Shown here in pieces: positions 57,401 to 61,198 of a stretch of DNA of 64,000 nucleotides (positions are counted from its first letter, which is position 1; the number at the start of each line of letters is the position of its first letter). The DNA lies in contig OZ038453.1 of the NCBI GenBank assembly GCA_964036195.1, forward strand, positions 29,950,997-30,014,996, read 5' to 3'. A model generated the notes under the pieces. That model had not been told where the DNA came from. It saw only the letters and a program-made list of their open reading frames with translations, and ran no database searches. Position numbers and translations under genes: made by a program. This DNA is from Sphaerolaimus hirsutus (taxonomy: Eukaryota > Nematoda > Chromadorea > Monhysterida > Sphaerolaimidae).

Positions 57401-58450
57401 AAAATTCATAACTCCCAGTACAATTAAAATAAACTCATGAGCTTTGGACACAACAAACGTTTGCATCTAAGCTTTCTTTGACTGAAATAACAATGTCATA
57501 TCTTTATCCATTCATCTGTAATCAATTTTACGCCCTAAATCAATTTTACGCCCTAAATCAATTTTACGCCTGGTCAATTTTATACCGGAGCTGTAATCGC
57601 AGCATTACAGCGAGGGCTTGAGTGAGAGAGAACCCGCACGCTTGTGGCGCTGGTGGGAAGAGAGACGGGGCCCTGCTGTTGGTGGCTTTGACCCAAAACA
57701 GAGCTGCGTTCCAAGCGCACCAGAGGATCTACTTGGACTTAGCCATCGCGGAGGCCAGGGGATCAAGTTGCAGCTGCGCAAAGTTGCTTGGTCCAGCTTT
57801 TACCTTTGGATAAAGTGGCAAAAGTGCAAAGTTGCGCCGGCTTGGGCCTGCTGCCATACGCACAACACAAGGGGTACTTGGGTCAGGGCTAAGTTTCGAG
57901 CGAAGCAGTGGCACACGCGGGTGGTTGGTTGCAGCCACGCACAGGAGCGCCATTGCATGTGGCAGGCACGCTTTGCATCGCTCAGCACCTTTCCATCACC
58001 AGTCATTTCCACATGCTGACAACACACTTCCAATTCTCCGCCTCTCGCTGACAATATTCTGCCAAGTGTAAACAAGGCATTGTCAGCGAGTTGTCAGAGA
58101 GATGTGTTTCCCTGTGACAAGATACCTGTAAAGTCTGTCAACATTGATGACATTCTCTGGGCCAGTTACTTCACCATCATAAATGCTAACATAATCAAAA
58201 TAACCACCTTTAATTCTCAAAGCAGTGAACTTTAACAGAATGTAGTGGTCTTCTGGTGCAGTGATAATCTATAAAATAAAAGTAAATTGAGTCAAGTTAA
58301 ATTTTTTTCTGCAAATTGTTTGCAAAATTTTAAAACCTACCCAAAAACAATCCAAATAGATGCAGTAGTCTTTAGGATAATCTGGACTGGTTAACCATTT
58401 TATTTCTCCTACCTCAGCTGTGATTGATTGCTCGCCGCATTGCTGACACC
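18255..58450 (-). CDS. CUB-CUB-trypsin-like (S1) protease gene, multi-exon
   Basis: This is the overall gene model; each exon has its own entry. Fourteen exons on the minus strand translate in phase into two CUB domains followed by an S1 peptidase domain. Proteins of this layout are usually secreted and act in development, matrix processing or complement-like cascades; that is family knowledge and has not been shown for this gene. Domain order is CUB1 (58.45-54.41 kb), CUB2 (53.53-52.73 kb), protease (33.96-18.26 kb). Most junctions are GT-AG with agreeing phases. Introns reach 18.8 kb and are filled with nested TIR elements. No signal-peptide exon was found, so the 5' end probably lies outside the window or in an unrecognised exon. 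Two protease exons are missing from the model: the segment between the activation site and TAAHC that normally carries the CGG box, and the GDSGGP exon with the catalytic Ser. It could be a normal gene with exons I missed, an inactive homologue, or a decaying copy. Confidence 0.85.
18929..19792. mobile_element. GGCGCC-word element split by a nested insertion
   Basis: The left end is GTGATGGAAATGCGCC and the right end is GGCGCTTTTTCCATCACTA. Both are flanked by CCTATGG, so the two word blocks (18940-19060 and 19590-19792) belong to one element opened by a later insertion containing TTTTTCCTCGAACCCCC-type sequence. Confidence 0.6.
19897..20508. mobile_element. GAGGCGTC-type TIR element
   Basis: TGAGGCGTCTAATTCTAAAG / TTTTAGAATTGGATGCCTCA. 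Internal GACTTGTCGACTT words. Confidence 0.8.
20813..20839 (-). CDS. S1 protease mini-exon before the Ser box
   Basis: The canonical reading is acceptor GCACACAG followed by GAGAAA, encoding EKKGTVGCA with a strong donor GTAGGT, phase 0 at both ends (27 nt). Extending upstream to 20851 in the same frame adds ICTQ, giving LICTQEKKGTVGCA. This restores the Cys182-to-Cys191 spacing expected of S1 enzymes but then has no AG acceptor at its start. Either way the next exon should begin with the GDSGGP box after ...GCA. I did not find that exon between 20.8 and 18.44 kb. Confidence 0.6.
20856..21231. mobile_element. CCCTGTAAAG-type element inside a protease exon
   Basis: Left GGGGCAGTCCCAAGTCC, right CTTGGCAGTGCCAC. 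Flanks CAGATCAG and CAGATCAT match at 7 of 8. The right tip gives the donor GT of the exon at 21232-21398. A GTGGAAG/CTTCCAC-word element is nested at about 20920-21100. Confidence 0.8.
21232..21398 (-). CDS. S1 protease exon before the Ser box
   Basis: The acceptor is ACACATGCAG followed by CCCTCATAG, completing a codon left open by the previous exon. The translation runs ALIVDPQTGQRS..., then VLNQGTMFTKDQAKCAQMW, ending PLPYPDDL. The layout (LNQ, x-C-A-x-M-W) fits the S1 region containing Cys168. The segment from KC to the exon end is longer than in typical trypsins. The exon ends at CTG followed by GTGGCACTGCC, where the GT is the first base pair of a CCCTGTAAAG-type TIR element with a 7/8 target duplication. 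Confidence 0.82.
21532..21980. mobile_element. GAGGCGTC-type element, right end lost
   Basis: GAGGCCTCTACTTCTAAAAG start and internal text shared with 19897-20508 and 40143-40791. The right end is cut where the GAATTTTCG-word element begins. Confidence 0.7.
21989..23158. mobile_element. hAT-like element with GAATTTTCG words, split by later insertions
   Basis: Ends TAACGATGGCAAA / TTTTTTAGCCATCGTTA with a perfect 8-bp dupl. ATGTTTGG at 21981-21988 and 23159-23166. Arms are GAATTTTCGAAT-type words. The middle (about 22450-22845) is a TACCGTA-type element. Confidence 0.85.
22450..22847. mobile_element. TACCGTA-type element nested in 21989-23158
   Basis: TACCATATTATTTTTTCAG / ATTTCAAGAAAATACAGTA, G-run arms. 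Confidence 0.7.
23170..23505. mobile_element. CACAGGGAAAAGTAC-type TIR element
   Basis: CACAGGGAAAAGTACGTTGC and its complement at 23480-23505. The body repeats CGCTGACAACT / CTGCCAGCTC words. Fragments with the same words occur at 47130-47320, 54600-55150 and 58010-58118. Confidence 0.75.
23987..24065 (-). CDS. S1 protease exon with ACLP segment
   Basis: The translation is ASIACLPRATNADKLKRRR then FYHSYGYG. ACLP carries the conserved Cys that pairs with the linker Cys. SYGYG stands where most S1 proteases have V-x-G-W-G. The donor TACG followed by GTATCA is canonical. The upstream boundary is odd: there is no AG on this strand between 24056 and 24178, so a standard 3' splice site directly before the exon is absent. 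The upstream neighbour is the TIR element at 24066-24311. Confidence 0.82.
24066..24311. mobile_element. CCAGTTCCGC-type element exactly between two protease exons
   Basis: Ends AGGGGCCAGTTCCGCGAATTG and CAATTTGCGGAACTGGCACC, AAGTGAAATGGCAAA words inside. It replaces the entire intron between the NDIA and ACLP exons. The minus strand has no AG within 24056-24178. Confidence 0.85.
24312..24398 (-). CDS. S1 protease exon with catalytic Asp (NDIA)
   Basis: The acceptor is AATTGCACAG followed by GTACGAG. The translation is YEWPCNGGNDIAVLQLEQPI then PRRLFEQ. NDIAVL carries the catalytic Asp. The lower end meets a CCAGTTCCGC-type TIR element at about 24311. A GT immediately after GGGCTG is the only donor-like site, and the element occupies the whole gap to the next exon. 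On the other side, another repeat (the GAATAACTCCCC array) ends about 30 bases from this acceptor. Confidence 0.88.
24429..25320. repeat. tandem array of CCTTGAATAACTCCC units
   Basis: An approx. 16-bp unit is repeated dozens of times, broken by CCTCTGTTTGCGAGGTGAGG blocks. It is an expanded inner part of a TACCGTA-type element (a terminal ATATCCTTGAATAAG lies at 24430). More units follow at 25515-25625. The Gly/Ser-rich frames across it are not genes. Confidence 0.9.
25865..25987 (-). CDS. S1 protease exon between His and Asp boxes
   Basis: The acceptor is TTGTCGCAG followed by TACC, and the frame continues from the TAAHC exon. It encodes STIFAKGLGVMAIFGQNSG, then GGIKVRKAYVHEG. V-x-A-x-F-G-x-N and the V-H-E segment are the usual strands between His and Asp in S1 proteases. 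The donor GAAGG followed by GTTTGT joins in phase to the next exon and gives VHEGYEWPCNGGNDIAVL, an excellent S1 match. It is 123 nt. Confidence 0.85.
26177..27482. mobile_element. ACATCTAAACCCATCC-family TIR element with nested insert
   Basis: CCGACATTTAAACCCATCCC / GGGATGGGTTTAGATGTCGG. Inner flanks share text with 2226-2596. Opened by 26366-27285. Confidence 0.8.
26366..27285. mobile_element. GGCTATTTACACAG-family palindromic element
   Basis: GGCTATTTACACAGACCCC left end. The body is a long imperfect palindrome with GGGGACCGGTCCCC and GGGGACGTTTG words. The right tip is degenerate. Relative at 59034-59941. Confidence 0.75.
27508..27579 (-). CDS. S1 protease exon with catalytic His (TAAHC)
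   Basis: The acceptor is ACACGTGCAG followed by GTGGCACG. The translation is WHVITAAHCIAIKEKPEDC then SNDN, and the donor is CAACAG followed by GTTTTTGG. The TAAHC box with the catalytic His and the strand before it are unmistakable for trypsin-fold enzymes. It is 72 nt, starts with one base and ends in phase 2. A TIR element (26177-27482) begins only about 25 bases beyond the donor. Confidence 0.9.
27690..27915. repeat. CACTTCA/TGATCAC-word repeat
   Basis: CTGATCACACTTCAGA and GAAGTGCATTGAAGTG words in inverted arrangement. Similar pieces lie at 58690-58855 and 45440-45470. Not coding. Confidence 0.5.
28860..30833. mobile_element. hAT-like element carrying a BEL/Pao pol fragment (copy A)
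   Basis: The ends are TAGGGTGTCAAA and TTTGACACCCTA. The flanking 8-bp duplication GTTGTAAG is perfect (28852-28859 and 30834-30841). Both subterminal parts are arrays of the word CCGTTTTCCG spaced by AAATTTTTTACCTT. Between them lies about 1.4 kb of BEL/Pao pol on the minus strand. TAGGG ends and an 8-bp TSD fit hAT (5'-YARNG). No transposase of its own. The element is itself inserted in a palindromic repeat (28650-30860). Confidence 0.88.
29113..30510 (-). pseudogene. BEL/Pao pol fragment, copy A
   Basis: Old LTR-retrotransposon fragment. It contains the pre-RT region (YYIDWPYKESISD), then RT pieces and the region just after RT (KLLVSAYDPIGFTAPVSL). The RT active-site box reads YVDN instead of the family's YVDD, the same change as in copy B. 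Several frame breaks are present; no gag, protease, RNase H, integrase or LTRs. It is cargo inside the hAT-like element. Confidence 0.85.
30862..31990. other. AT-rich interval with nothing recognised
   Basis: No splice-bounded frame, TIR pair or tandem repeat stands out. Short frames only. Confidence 0.4.
32014..32476. mobile_element. TACCGTA-type element
   Basis: TACCGTATTTCCTCGAAATA / TATTTCGAGGAAATACGGTA. Near-identical to 6919-7381, including the inner GGAACGTACATGACAATAAC. Confidence 0.9.
32500..32572 (-). tRNA. tRNA-like gene or pseudogene, nominal anticodon GCT
   Basis: The minus strand has exact 73-nt tRNA geometry: D arm GCTC/GAGC, anticodon stem TTCAC/GTGAA, T arm CCGGG-TTCGAGT-CCCGG. 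Internal A box (TAGCTCAGTCAG) and B box (GGTTCGAGTCC) are good. The acceptor stem has one mismatch and two G-T pairs. The 7-base anticodon loop ACGCTTA has C where U33 is nearly universal. Its reading GCT (Ser) does not fit the short variable arm. I read it as a decayed tRNA gene or tRNA-derived repeat, still with Pol III promoter boxes. Confidence 0.6.
33788..33964 (-). CDS. S1 protease exon 1: linker and activation site
   Basis: The acceptor is CCACACAG followed by GTGAGAAATG and has the phase needed by CUB2 exon 3. The translation is GEKCGYKKL, a hydrophilic linker, then KMIYGNRAAMKEWPFAAAL. This matches the S1 start: a CG linker cysteine, a basic residue, an I/V-x-G-G-like new N-terminus (here MIYG), x-x-A, EWPF and a following strand. 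MIYG instead of IVGG is unusual. The lower end is uncertain: GTTATA after GGGGAGG (used here) or GTGTAC after GCA at about 33810. A short exon carrying the CGG box should follow, and I could not locate it. Confidence 0.75.
34175..34621. mobile_element. TACCGTA-type element
   Basis: TACCGTATTTTCTCGAAATA / TATTTCGAGGAAATACGGTA. Diverged relative of 32014-32476. Confidence 0.85.
35175..35555. mobile_element. hAT-like element, CAGAGTTGTTAAA family
   Basis: The right end TTTTAACAACTCTG is intact and the left end has diverged. A perfect 8-bp dupl. CATTTGTG lies at 35167-35174 and 35556-35563. Confidence 0.8.
35611..37538. mobile_element. hAT-like element carrying a BEL/Pao pol fragment (copy B)
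   Basis: Ends TAGGGTGTCAAA / TTTGACACCCTA with a perfect 8-bp duplication CTTCACGC (35603-35610, 37539-37546). Same architecture as copy A: word arrays, then the pol fragment on the plus strand, then word arrays. It is nested in two older elements. Confidence 0.88.
35930..37270 (+). pseudogene. BEL/Pao pol fragment, copy B
   Basis: The longest open stretch is 36230-37018. It shows HQPVITPGKLTSCRIVYNGS, FRGPITTPSALGLLLRFR, NIEKAFLQIGLHDQARDY and IYVDNFIMSVTNEVEAL, the ordered RT motifs of BEL/Pao. YVDN replaces YVDD. A stop at 36167-36169 interrupts the upstream part, and a stop at 37016 separates it from KLLVSAYDPVGFTVPVSL. It is near-identical to copy A, so the capture was copied after it formed. 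Confidence 0.87.
38390..38894. mobile_element. hAT-like element, CAGAGTTGTTAAA family
   Basis: TTTACGTTTAC and TTTTACGTTTTCTC words. Right end TTTTAACAACTCTG at 38894; left end degenerate. Confidence 0.65.
39150..39345. repeat. CCCTGTAAAG-type TIR element, small
   Basis: GGCAGTGCCAAGCCCTGTAAAGTG left end and CACTTTACTTTACATTTGACACC on the right, TCAAATGTAAAGTC words between. Confidence 0.65.
39530..40019. mobile_element. PIF/Harbinger-like long hairpin, TTA duplication
   Basis: AGCCAGAATTAGAGCTCAGC / GCTGAGCTCTAATTCCGGCT, TTA on both sides. The two halves are nearly complementary over the whole 490 bp, with the turn near 39776. Confidence 0.88.
40025..40128 (-). CDS. possible exon between two transposons, unknown
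   Basis: A minus-strand frame reads WAPSFNDLHPDTAEAGHAFM, ERLSLNSGIFTGGHK. It is squeezed between a GAGGCGTC element (40143-40791) and a hairpin element (39530-40019). The composition looks protein-like, but no splice sites are convincing. It might be an exon of the protease gene, whose intron spans this interval, or of an older gene. No family recognised. Confidence 0.25.
40143..40791. mobile_element. GAGGCGTC-type element, uninterrupted copy
   Basis: GAGGCGTCCAATTCTAAAAG / CTTTTAGAATTAGACGCCTC, AATT on both flanks. Almost identical to 43457-44594 minus its insertion, so it is the empty-site reference for that insertion. Confidence 0.88.
42103..42357. mobile_element. short relative of the pol-carrying hAT-like elements, no cargo
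   Basis: Ends TTGGGTGTCAAA / TTTGACACCCTA. The perfect 8-bp duplication GTCATAAG lies at 42095-42102 and 42358-42365. The 255-bp body is only CCGTTTTCCG-type words. It shows the family without the captured pol. Confidence 0.88.
42877..43376. mobile_element. hAT-like element, CAGAGTTGTTAAA family
   Basis: Ends CATAGTTGTTAAAACG / TTTAACAACTCTG. Flanks TTGTAATG and TTGTAACG match at 7 of 8. It is inserted in an older TACCGTA-type element (42737-43450). Confidence 0.8.
43457..44594. mobile_element. GAGGCGTC-type element with a hairpin inserted
   Basis: Same ends as 40143-40791, AAAT on both flanks, interrupted at 43791-44284. Confidence 0.88.
43791..44284. mobile_element. PIF/Harbinger-like long hairpin, TAA duplication
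   Basis: TGGAGCGATTACAGCTCGG / CCGAGCTGTAATCGTAGCA flanked by TAA. Comparison with the empty site at 40485 shows a single TAA there. The halves are nearly complementary over 494 bp. Confidence 0.9.
44600..44772. repeat. TACCGTA-type element remnant
   Basis: Right end TATTTCGAGGAAATATGGC. Its left part is probably at 42737-42876, separated by later insertions. Confidence 0.5.
45100..45445. repeat. CCCTGTAAA-type repeat with ATGACACATGACATTTTACAGGGTC units
   Basis: Several tandem ACATGACATTTTACAGGG units. The left end is AAGACCCTGAAAAATG. Confidence 0.6.
45533..45966. mobile_element. TACCGTA-type element with a paralogous empty site
   Basis: TACCGTATTTACTTGAATAA / TTATTCGAGTAAATATGGTA. Its flanks (GCAATGTATA before, ATTTGATTTT..CTTAG after) match the uninterrupted 33145-33175, which has one TATA, so the duplication is TA. 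Confidence 0.85.
46028..46690. mobile_element. TACCGTA-type elements, overlapping, with a LINE end inside
   Basis: TACCATATATCCTCGAAC at 46028 pairs with TATCAAGGATATATGGTA at 46690. A second TGTATTACCTCGAATTATC begins at 46045. The LINE 3' end (46200-46550) lies inside. Confidence 0.6.
46200..46550 (+). mobile_element. second LINE copy, 3' end only
   Basis: This plus-strand stretch matches the minus strand of 13060-13434 (shared GAGCAGT..AAACCGGGTCG.GGGGTT, TACTGGCAATGTTG and others). It ends in TTTATTTGATTTGATTTGAT. It is severely 5'-truncated, and the TTGAT-type tail is shared, so the tail belongs to the family's 3' end. Confidence 0.8.
46703..46882. repeat. near-perfect hairpin repeat, about 170 bp
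   Basis: ATAGCATGGATTTCCCCCCG, GCTTAGCATCTAAACCCG and GCTTAGCACCT are mirrored around about 46793. Outer arms (AGCATGTAAACTGCATAG / CTATGCGGTTTAGATGC) are less exact. Confidence 0.8.
47323..47591. mobile_element. TACCGTA-type element
   Basis: TACCGTATTTCCTCGAAGTA / TATTTCGAGGAAATACGGTA. Confidence 0.85.
47848..49563. mobile_element. hAT-like element split by a 1.3-kb element
   Basis: The left part begins CATGGTTGTTAAAACG and the right part ends GTGAAAACTCTG. The interruption at 47988-49283 has its own TIRs and TA duplication. Confidence 0.65.
47988..49283. mobile_element. TIR element, AACACCTTCCCGG family, TA target duplication
   Basis: Left end AACACCTTCCCGGACAAG, right end CTTGTCCGGGAAGGTGTT, flanked by TA on both sides. 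Internal degenerate repeats contain GTCCCAAACAAG, CACCCA and CAGTGGGG words. Open frames inside are short and unconvincing. A partial relative fills 1-854. Confidence 0.8.
50040..50263. mobile_element. GAATTTTCG-word element, right part
   Basis: AATTCGAAAA words close with TTTTTGCCATCGTTA at 50263; the left end is not clear. Confidence 0.55.
50744..50968. mobile_element. GGCGCC-word element
   Basis: TAGTGATGGAAAAGCGCC left end and alternating GGCGCTTTTGGCGCTTGGCGCC words. The right side ends in AAAAGCGCCAACACC without the canonical tip. Confidence 0.75.
51122..51662. mobile_element. TIR element, AGGGTGGGGCAA ends
   Basis: AAGGGTGGGGCAATTTTG / TTTGCCCCACCCTG with about 150-bp arms (AAATTTTAGGTCAACATAAAC mirrored). 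TACAT-like flanks. Confidence 0.75.
52358..52519. mobile_element. GGCGCC-word element
   Basis: Word array closing with GGCGCTTTTTCCATCACTA; left tip degenerate. Confidence 0.7.
52733..52866 (-). CDS. CUB2 exon 3
   Basis: The acceptor is TATAACAG followed by TGATCC. The exon reads SDPSIYRLSG..., then SNKISVWLHTKSSRQYRG and FKASYIAG. The donor is GCTG followed by GTTTGT. It is 134 nt and in phase 1 at both ends, so it can join the next recognised exon (33788-33964) across an intron of about 18.8 kb. A CCCTGTAAAG-type TIR end (ending near 52695) lies about 40 bp into that intron. Confidence 0.9.
53159..53298 (-). CDS. CUB2 exon 2
   Basis: The exon encodes VITAPGNHYIVFEFTDFG and then SDYVNIYDGEVTGP, the CUB core. 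The acceptor is TTGTACAG followed by GTTATC. The donor is CGCCAG followed by GTATAA. It is 140 nt and ends in phase 2, like its CUB1 counterpart. Confidence 0.92.
53428..53534 (-). CDS. CUB2 exon 1
   Basis: The exon translates as GCGCCEQSLRAEVGVSNW, then SPDYP, then a Cys-Tyr-Trp that begins CUB2. The acceptor is CTGGCAG followed by GTTGTG and the donor is TTATTGG followed by GTCGGT. It is 107 nt, starts in phase 1 and ends in phase 0. It is clearly homologous to 58341-58450 (shared CEQS, AEVG and SPDYP). Confidence 0.9.
53622..54144. mobile_element. TACCGTA-type element, GAATAGTTCCCCC variant
   Basis: TACCGTATTTAGTCGAATGG / ATTCGAGTAAATATGGTA. Sits in the intron between CUB1 exon 3 and CUB2 exon 1. 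Confidence 0.85.
54410..54555 (-). CDS. CUB1 exon 3
   Basis: This 146-nt exon encodes NPPIYRLDD..., then SSSNKLSVRFHADHTKQHRG and FNVSYIAG. The S-x-x-N-x-L-x-V-x-F and G-F-x-x-x-Y elements form the C-terminal half of a CUB domain. The acceptor that keeps the frame is GTTGAACAG followed by TAATCC. An alternative AG 36 bases upstream would open on an in-frame stop. The donor is GCTG followed by GTTTGT, the same donor as CUB2 exon 3. It starts with one base and ends one base into a codon (phase 1). Confidence 0.88.
54672..54998. mobile_element. hAT-like element with GAATTTTCG words
   Basis: Ends TAACGATGTCAAA / GGTTTGCCATCATTA. Flanks GTGTCAGC and GTGGCAGC match at 7 of 8. Confidence 0.7.
55256..55472. 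mobile_element. GGCGCC-word element
   Basis: TAGTGATGGAAAAAGCGCC start, then GGCGCCAAGCGCC words to about 55472. Very similar in order of words to 19590-19792 read on the other strand. Confidence 0.75.
56228..56450. mobile_element. GGCGCC-word element
   Basis: Word array closing with GGCGCTTTTCCATCACTA at 56450. Confidence 0.75.
56585..56940 (-). CDS. possible coding fragment, two overlapping frames
   Basis: Two minus-strand frames are open over the same stretch: one reads FMFTLVLELHGRARLPRHLV..., the other DVILFGGLAGSATAFQEFLC ending near a repeat with ATCTAACCC ends. Only one can be real, or neither. No family recognised. The region is GC-richer than its surroundings and not visibly repeated in the window. 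Confidence 0.2.
57144..57604. mobile_element. PIF/Harbinger-like hairpin, TGCTGCGATTACAG family
   Basis: TGCTGCGATTACAGCTCGGG / GGAGCTGTAATCGCAGCA flanked by TTA. The body is palindromic and resembles 9942-10275 (GCACATGCAAATGTTG, ATGAGCTTTGGACACAA). Confidence 0.87.
57605..58118. other. GC-rich stretch and CACAGGGAAA repeat end inside the CUB1 intron
   Basis: 57610-58010 is GC-rich, with frames open on both strands (plus-strand frame of 133 codons). None matches anything I know. 58018-58118 carries CTGACAACTCGC words and the CAGGGAAACACATC end. Confidence 0.4.
58126..58268 (-). CDS. CUB1 exon 2
   Basis: The acceptor is ...TTTTATAG followed by ATTATC. The exon is 143 nt and ends ...TTTACAG with donor GTATCT (phase 2). 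It encodes IITAPEDHYILLKF and then FDYVSIYDGEVTGP. D-Y-V-x-I-Y-D-G is the central CUB signature and often contributes to calcium binding in this family. The matching exon of CUB2 (53159-53298) has the same boundaries and phases, so the two arose by module duplication. The intron that follows starts with a repeat whose end reads CACAGGGAAA. Confidence 0.9.
58341..58450 (-). CDS. CUB1 exon 1
   Basis: The translation contains CQQCGEQSITAEVGEIKW, then the SPDYP motif and DCFW, the usual start of a CUB domain with its first cysteines and the C-x-W strand. The acceptor is ...ATAACAG followed by GGTGTCAG. The donor is TTTTTGG followed by GTAGGT. The exon starts with two bases completing a codon (phase 1) and ends in phase 0. 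It is 110 nt long. The next exon supplies IITAP, completing the C-x-W-x-I-x-AP pattern, which supports the junction. Confidence 0.9.
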
Positions 58451-58861
58451 CTGTTATGTAACATATCGGGAAAAAACACTCTTAAATGTGCTTTATTGTT
58501 AAAAAAATATTCAAAAATGACAACAAAAGAGCCCAAGTTACAGCATAAAAAATAGCAAAAAGTAGCAAAACAACAACATGACAAAAATGGAATGTAAAAT
58601 TAAACCTCCCTGTGGAATTGATAACATTAGAGTGCATAAAGTTGGCAGGAGCAACTTGTAATCATTACCGCCATCAAATCAAGATCTTCCTTTATCTATG
58701 GTGAAGTGACTTCGCACAGAAACTTCAACACACTTCACAAAATTTTAAGCACTTTAATTGTAAATAATATAGTAATGAAATTTGTGAAGTGTTGATGAAG
58801 TACATTTCATTGGTGATCAGGTTCTGAAGTGTGATCATAGGCCATGAGGTGCCTAGTGATC

Positions 58862-59975
58862 AGGTGCCACTCCCCGACCCTGTAACGTGCCCTGCAAAAT
58901 GTCAAATGTCATGCAAAGTGTCTAAAGTCATGTAAAATGCCCTGCAAAATGGCAAATGTACGTTTGCCATTTTACCGGGAATTTTCCATGACTTTAGACA
59001 CTTTGCATAACATTTGACATTTTACAGGGCTTTTGGCTATTTACACAGGTCCGGGCCTGGGACCGGGACCCGGCAAAAAATAATTTTTAGTCAAAAGTGA
59101 ATAATTGGCGTGTATGGGTTATTTGCATGTTAATAAGGTGAATTATCACCAAATTAGCCTGCACAAAATTTTTGCAAGACGGTTACACCCGCCGATGCAT
59201 ATTCTTTGGGCGGGTGTGTAAAATTATTCTGATTAGTCTCAAATTTGGCATGCGTGTACTCCTTTGTTTAGTGAGTATGCATGCCAAAGTTTAGCTCCGG
59301 GCAGTTACCGGTTTTCATTTTATTCATACTTTTATTGTTTTCGATCACTGTATTTTTGTATAGTGATCGAAATCCTGCCTGGGCCCGGTCCCCGGCAATG
59401 TTGAAATGGCCCCTTCCGGGGTCAAACGTCCCCAGAGAAAAATTTTTTTTCCAGTAAACGAAGAATTTTGGTCGCTGACCAAACGAACGTCCCCGGTCAG
59501 GGACAAAAATTCTTTGTTTACTGAAAAAAAATTTTTCTCACTGGGGACGTTTGACCTCGGTCGGGGCCATTTCGACATTGCCGGGGACCGGGCCCCGGCA
59601 GGATTTTGATCACTATACAAAAATACAGTGATTGAAAAAAATTAAAATATGAATAATAAAAAAACCGGTAACTGCCCGGAGCTAAAATTTGGCATGCGTA
59701 CTCACTAAACGAAGGAGTACACACATGCCAAATTTGAGACTAATCGGAACAATTTTACACACCCGCCCAAAGAATATGCATCGGCAGGTATAACCGTCTT
59801 GCAAAAATTTTGTGCATGCTAATTTGGTGATAATTCACCTTATTAACATGCAAATAACCCATACACGCCGATTATTCACTTTTGAAAAAAATTATTTTTT
59901 GCTGGGTCCCGGTCCCCGGCCGGGACCTGTGTAAATAGCCAGGGCTTTTTACATGATCTGGGAGCGCCCCCAAGC
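58862..59975. mobile_element. CCCTGTAAAG-type element opened by a nested element
   Basis: GGTGCCACTCCCCGACCCTGTAA left, TTTTTACATGATCTGGGAGCGCC right. Split at GGGCTTT by 59034-59941. Confidence 0.75.
59034..59941. mobile_element. GGCTATTTACACAG-family palindromic element
   Basis: TGGCTATTTACACAGGTCC / GGACCTGTGTAAATAGCCA. Flanks GGGCTTT on both sides (7 bp, 8 if the tip T is counted). The two halves are mirrored (GGTGAATTATCACCAAATTAG, GCAAGACGGTTACA). Confidence 0.85.
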
Positions 59976-59978
59976 TCT

Positions 59979-60292
59979 GAATTGTACGATGGCAAAAATT
60001 GATATTAATTGTATTTTTGGCTGAAAATGTTTACGAAGTGTGGAAACACAATTTAAAACATAAATTTCACATCAATCTATTCGTAGCGGGAGAACAAAAA
60101 TGTGCAGATGCATCTGCAGAAACAGCTCGGAAGGCTGTAAATTATGACGTTGTATTCAAAATTCATCCAAAAAAAGTCAAAATGCAATCATTTGATGCAA
60201 AAACCCAGCCAGACCACGAGCACTGTTTTATGTGCATATCTCGAGAAAAACCATGCATCAAAAACGAGCCCATGCCCACCCCATGCCCATGA
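59979..60292 (+). CDS. plus-strand open frame of about 105 residues, unknown
   Basis: The frame runs from after a TGA near 59976 to TGA at 60290. It reads ...FLAENVYEVWKHNLKHKFHI, NLFVAGEQKCADASAET, ARKAVNYDVVFKIHPKK, ending HEHCFMCISREKPCIKNEP. It is not part of any repeat I can see in the window and has balanced composition with four cysteines. There is no clear start codon (the first ATG-like start is a TTG), so it may be an exon. It lies opposite in strand to the protease gene, beyond its most upstream recognised exon. Confidence 0.4.
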
Positions 60293-60324
60293 AGTACCTG
60301 GTGATCATGTGCATGATGCAACAA

Positions 60325-60461
60325 ACCGTATTACCTCGAATTAACCCCCCCCCCTTGAATTAACACCCCTCAAAATGGGCTGGGGAAATAATACTCCCCC
60401 TCTTGAAATACTCCGCGAAAAAATAAACCCCCATGGGGGTAATTCGAGGTAATACGGTATA
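60325..60461. mobile_element. short TACCGTA-type element
   Basis: ACCGTATTACCTCGAATTA / TAATTCGAGGTAATACGGTA, 137 bp. Confidence 0.85.
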
Positions 60462-60498
60462 CTGAAGTTACTAAAAAGCGGAATCTATGGGAGATGTG

Positions 60499-60745
60499 TA
60501 GTGATGGAAAAGCGCCAGAAAAAAGGGCGCCAGGCGCCAAGGGCGCCATGGCGCCATTCGGAAAGTGGGCGCCAAGCGCCAAGGGCGCCACAGCAAAAGG
60601 GCGCCAGGCGCCAAGGGCGCCATGGCGCCATTCTGAAAGTGGGCGCCAGGCGCCAGGGGCGCCACGGAAAGAGGGCGCCAAGCGCCAAGGGCGCCATGGC
60701 GCCATTTGAAAAATAGGGCGCCAGGCGCCAAGGGCGCCAGCAAAA
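60499..60745. mobile_element. GGCGCC-word element (GGGCGCC variant)
   Basis: TAGTGATGGAAAAGCGCC start and GGGCGCCAGGCGCCAAGGGCGCC words, the variant also seen at 7776 and 61199. Confidence 0.75.
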
Positions 60746-61198
60746 ATAGGTGCGTACAACACCCTGTGTGTGCTAAAAATGCTTCTACAGCACTTTAGCA
60801 CATGCATTTACGTCTTAATTCACGTTCTCCAGGATTTAATTAACAAAAACAAGACTAGCAACATAATTTTTTTATATAAAATCCACATGACAAATTCAAA
60901 CACCATGGAAATTGTCATTAAATAACAATCCATTCACTTCAAATAGACTTTTTCAATCAATGTTCCCTTGAAATGGACAAAAACGGAATTGCAACGATTT
61001 GAATCCATGATTTATGATTTTGCAAATTCGATGGTCCATCATTCTCGTCTTCTGATCGGTCAGACACACCTTATGAACCATTGGACGAAAGATTCCCACC
61101 CAGTCAAACCACTTTGTCCATTTTTCTGGCGAATTTAGATCATCAACGGATGCGTTGTTCATTTTTTGTTCATTTATACAACGCTCACCTTGAAACCC

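Noticed and set aside
57618..58019. 133-codon plus-strand frame in a GC-rich stretch
   Set aside because: It lies inside the CUB1 intron next to repeat ends and is open on both strands. It is probably a composition effect.
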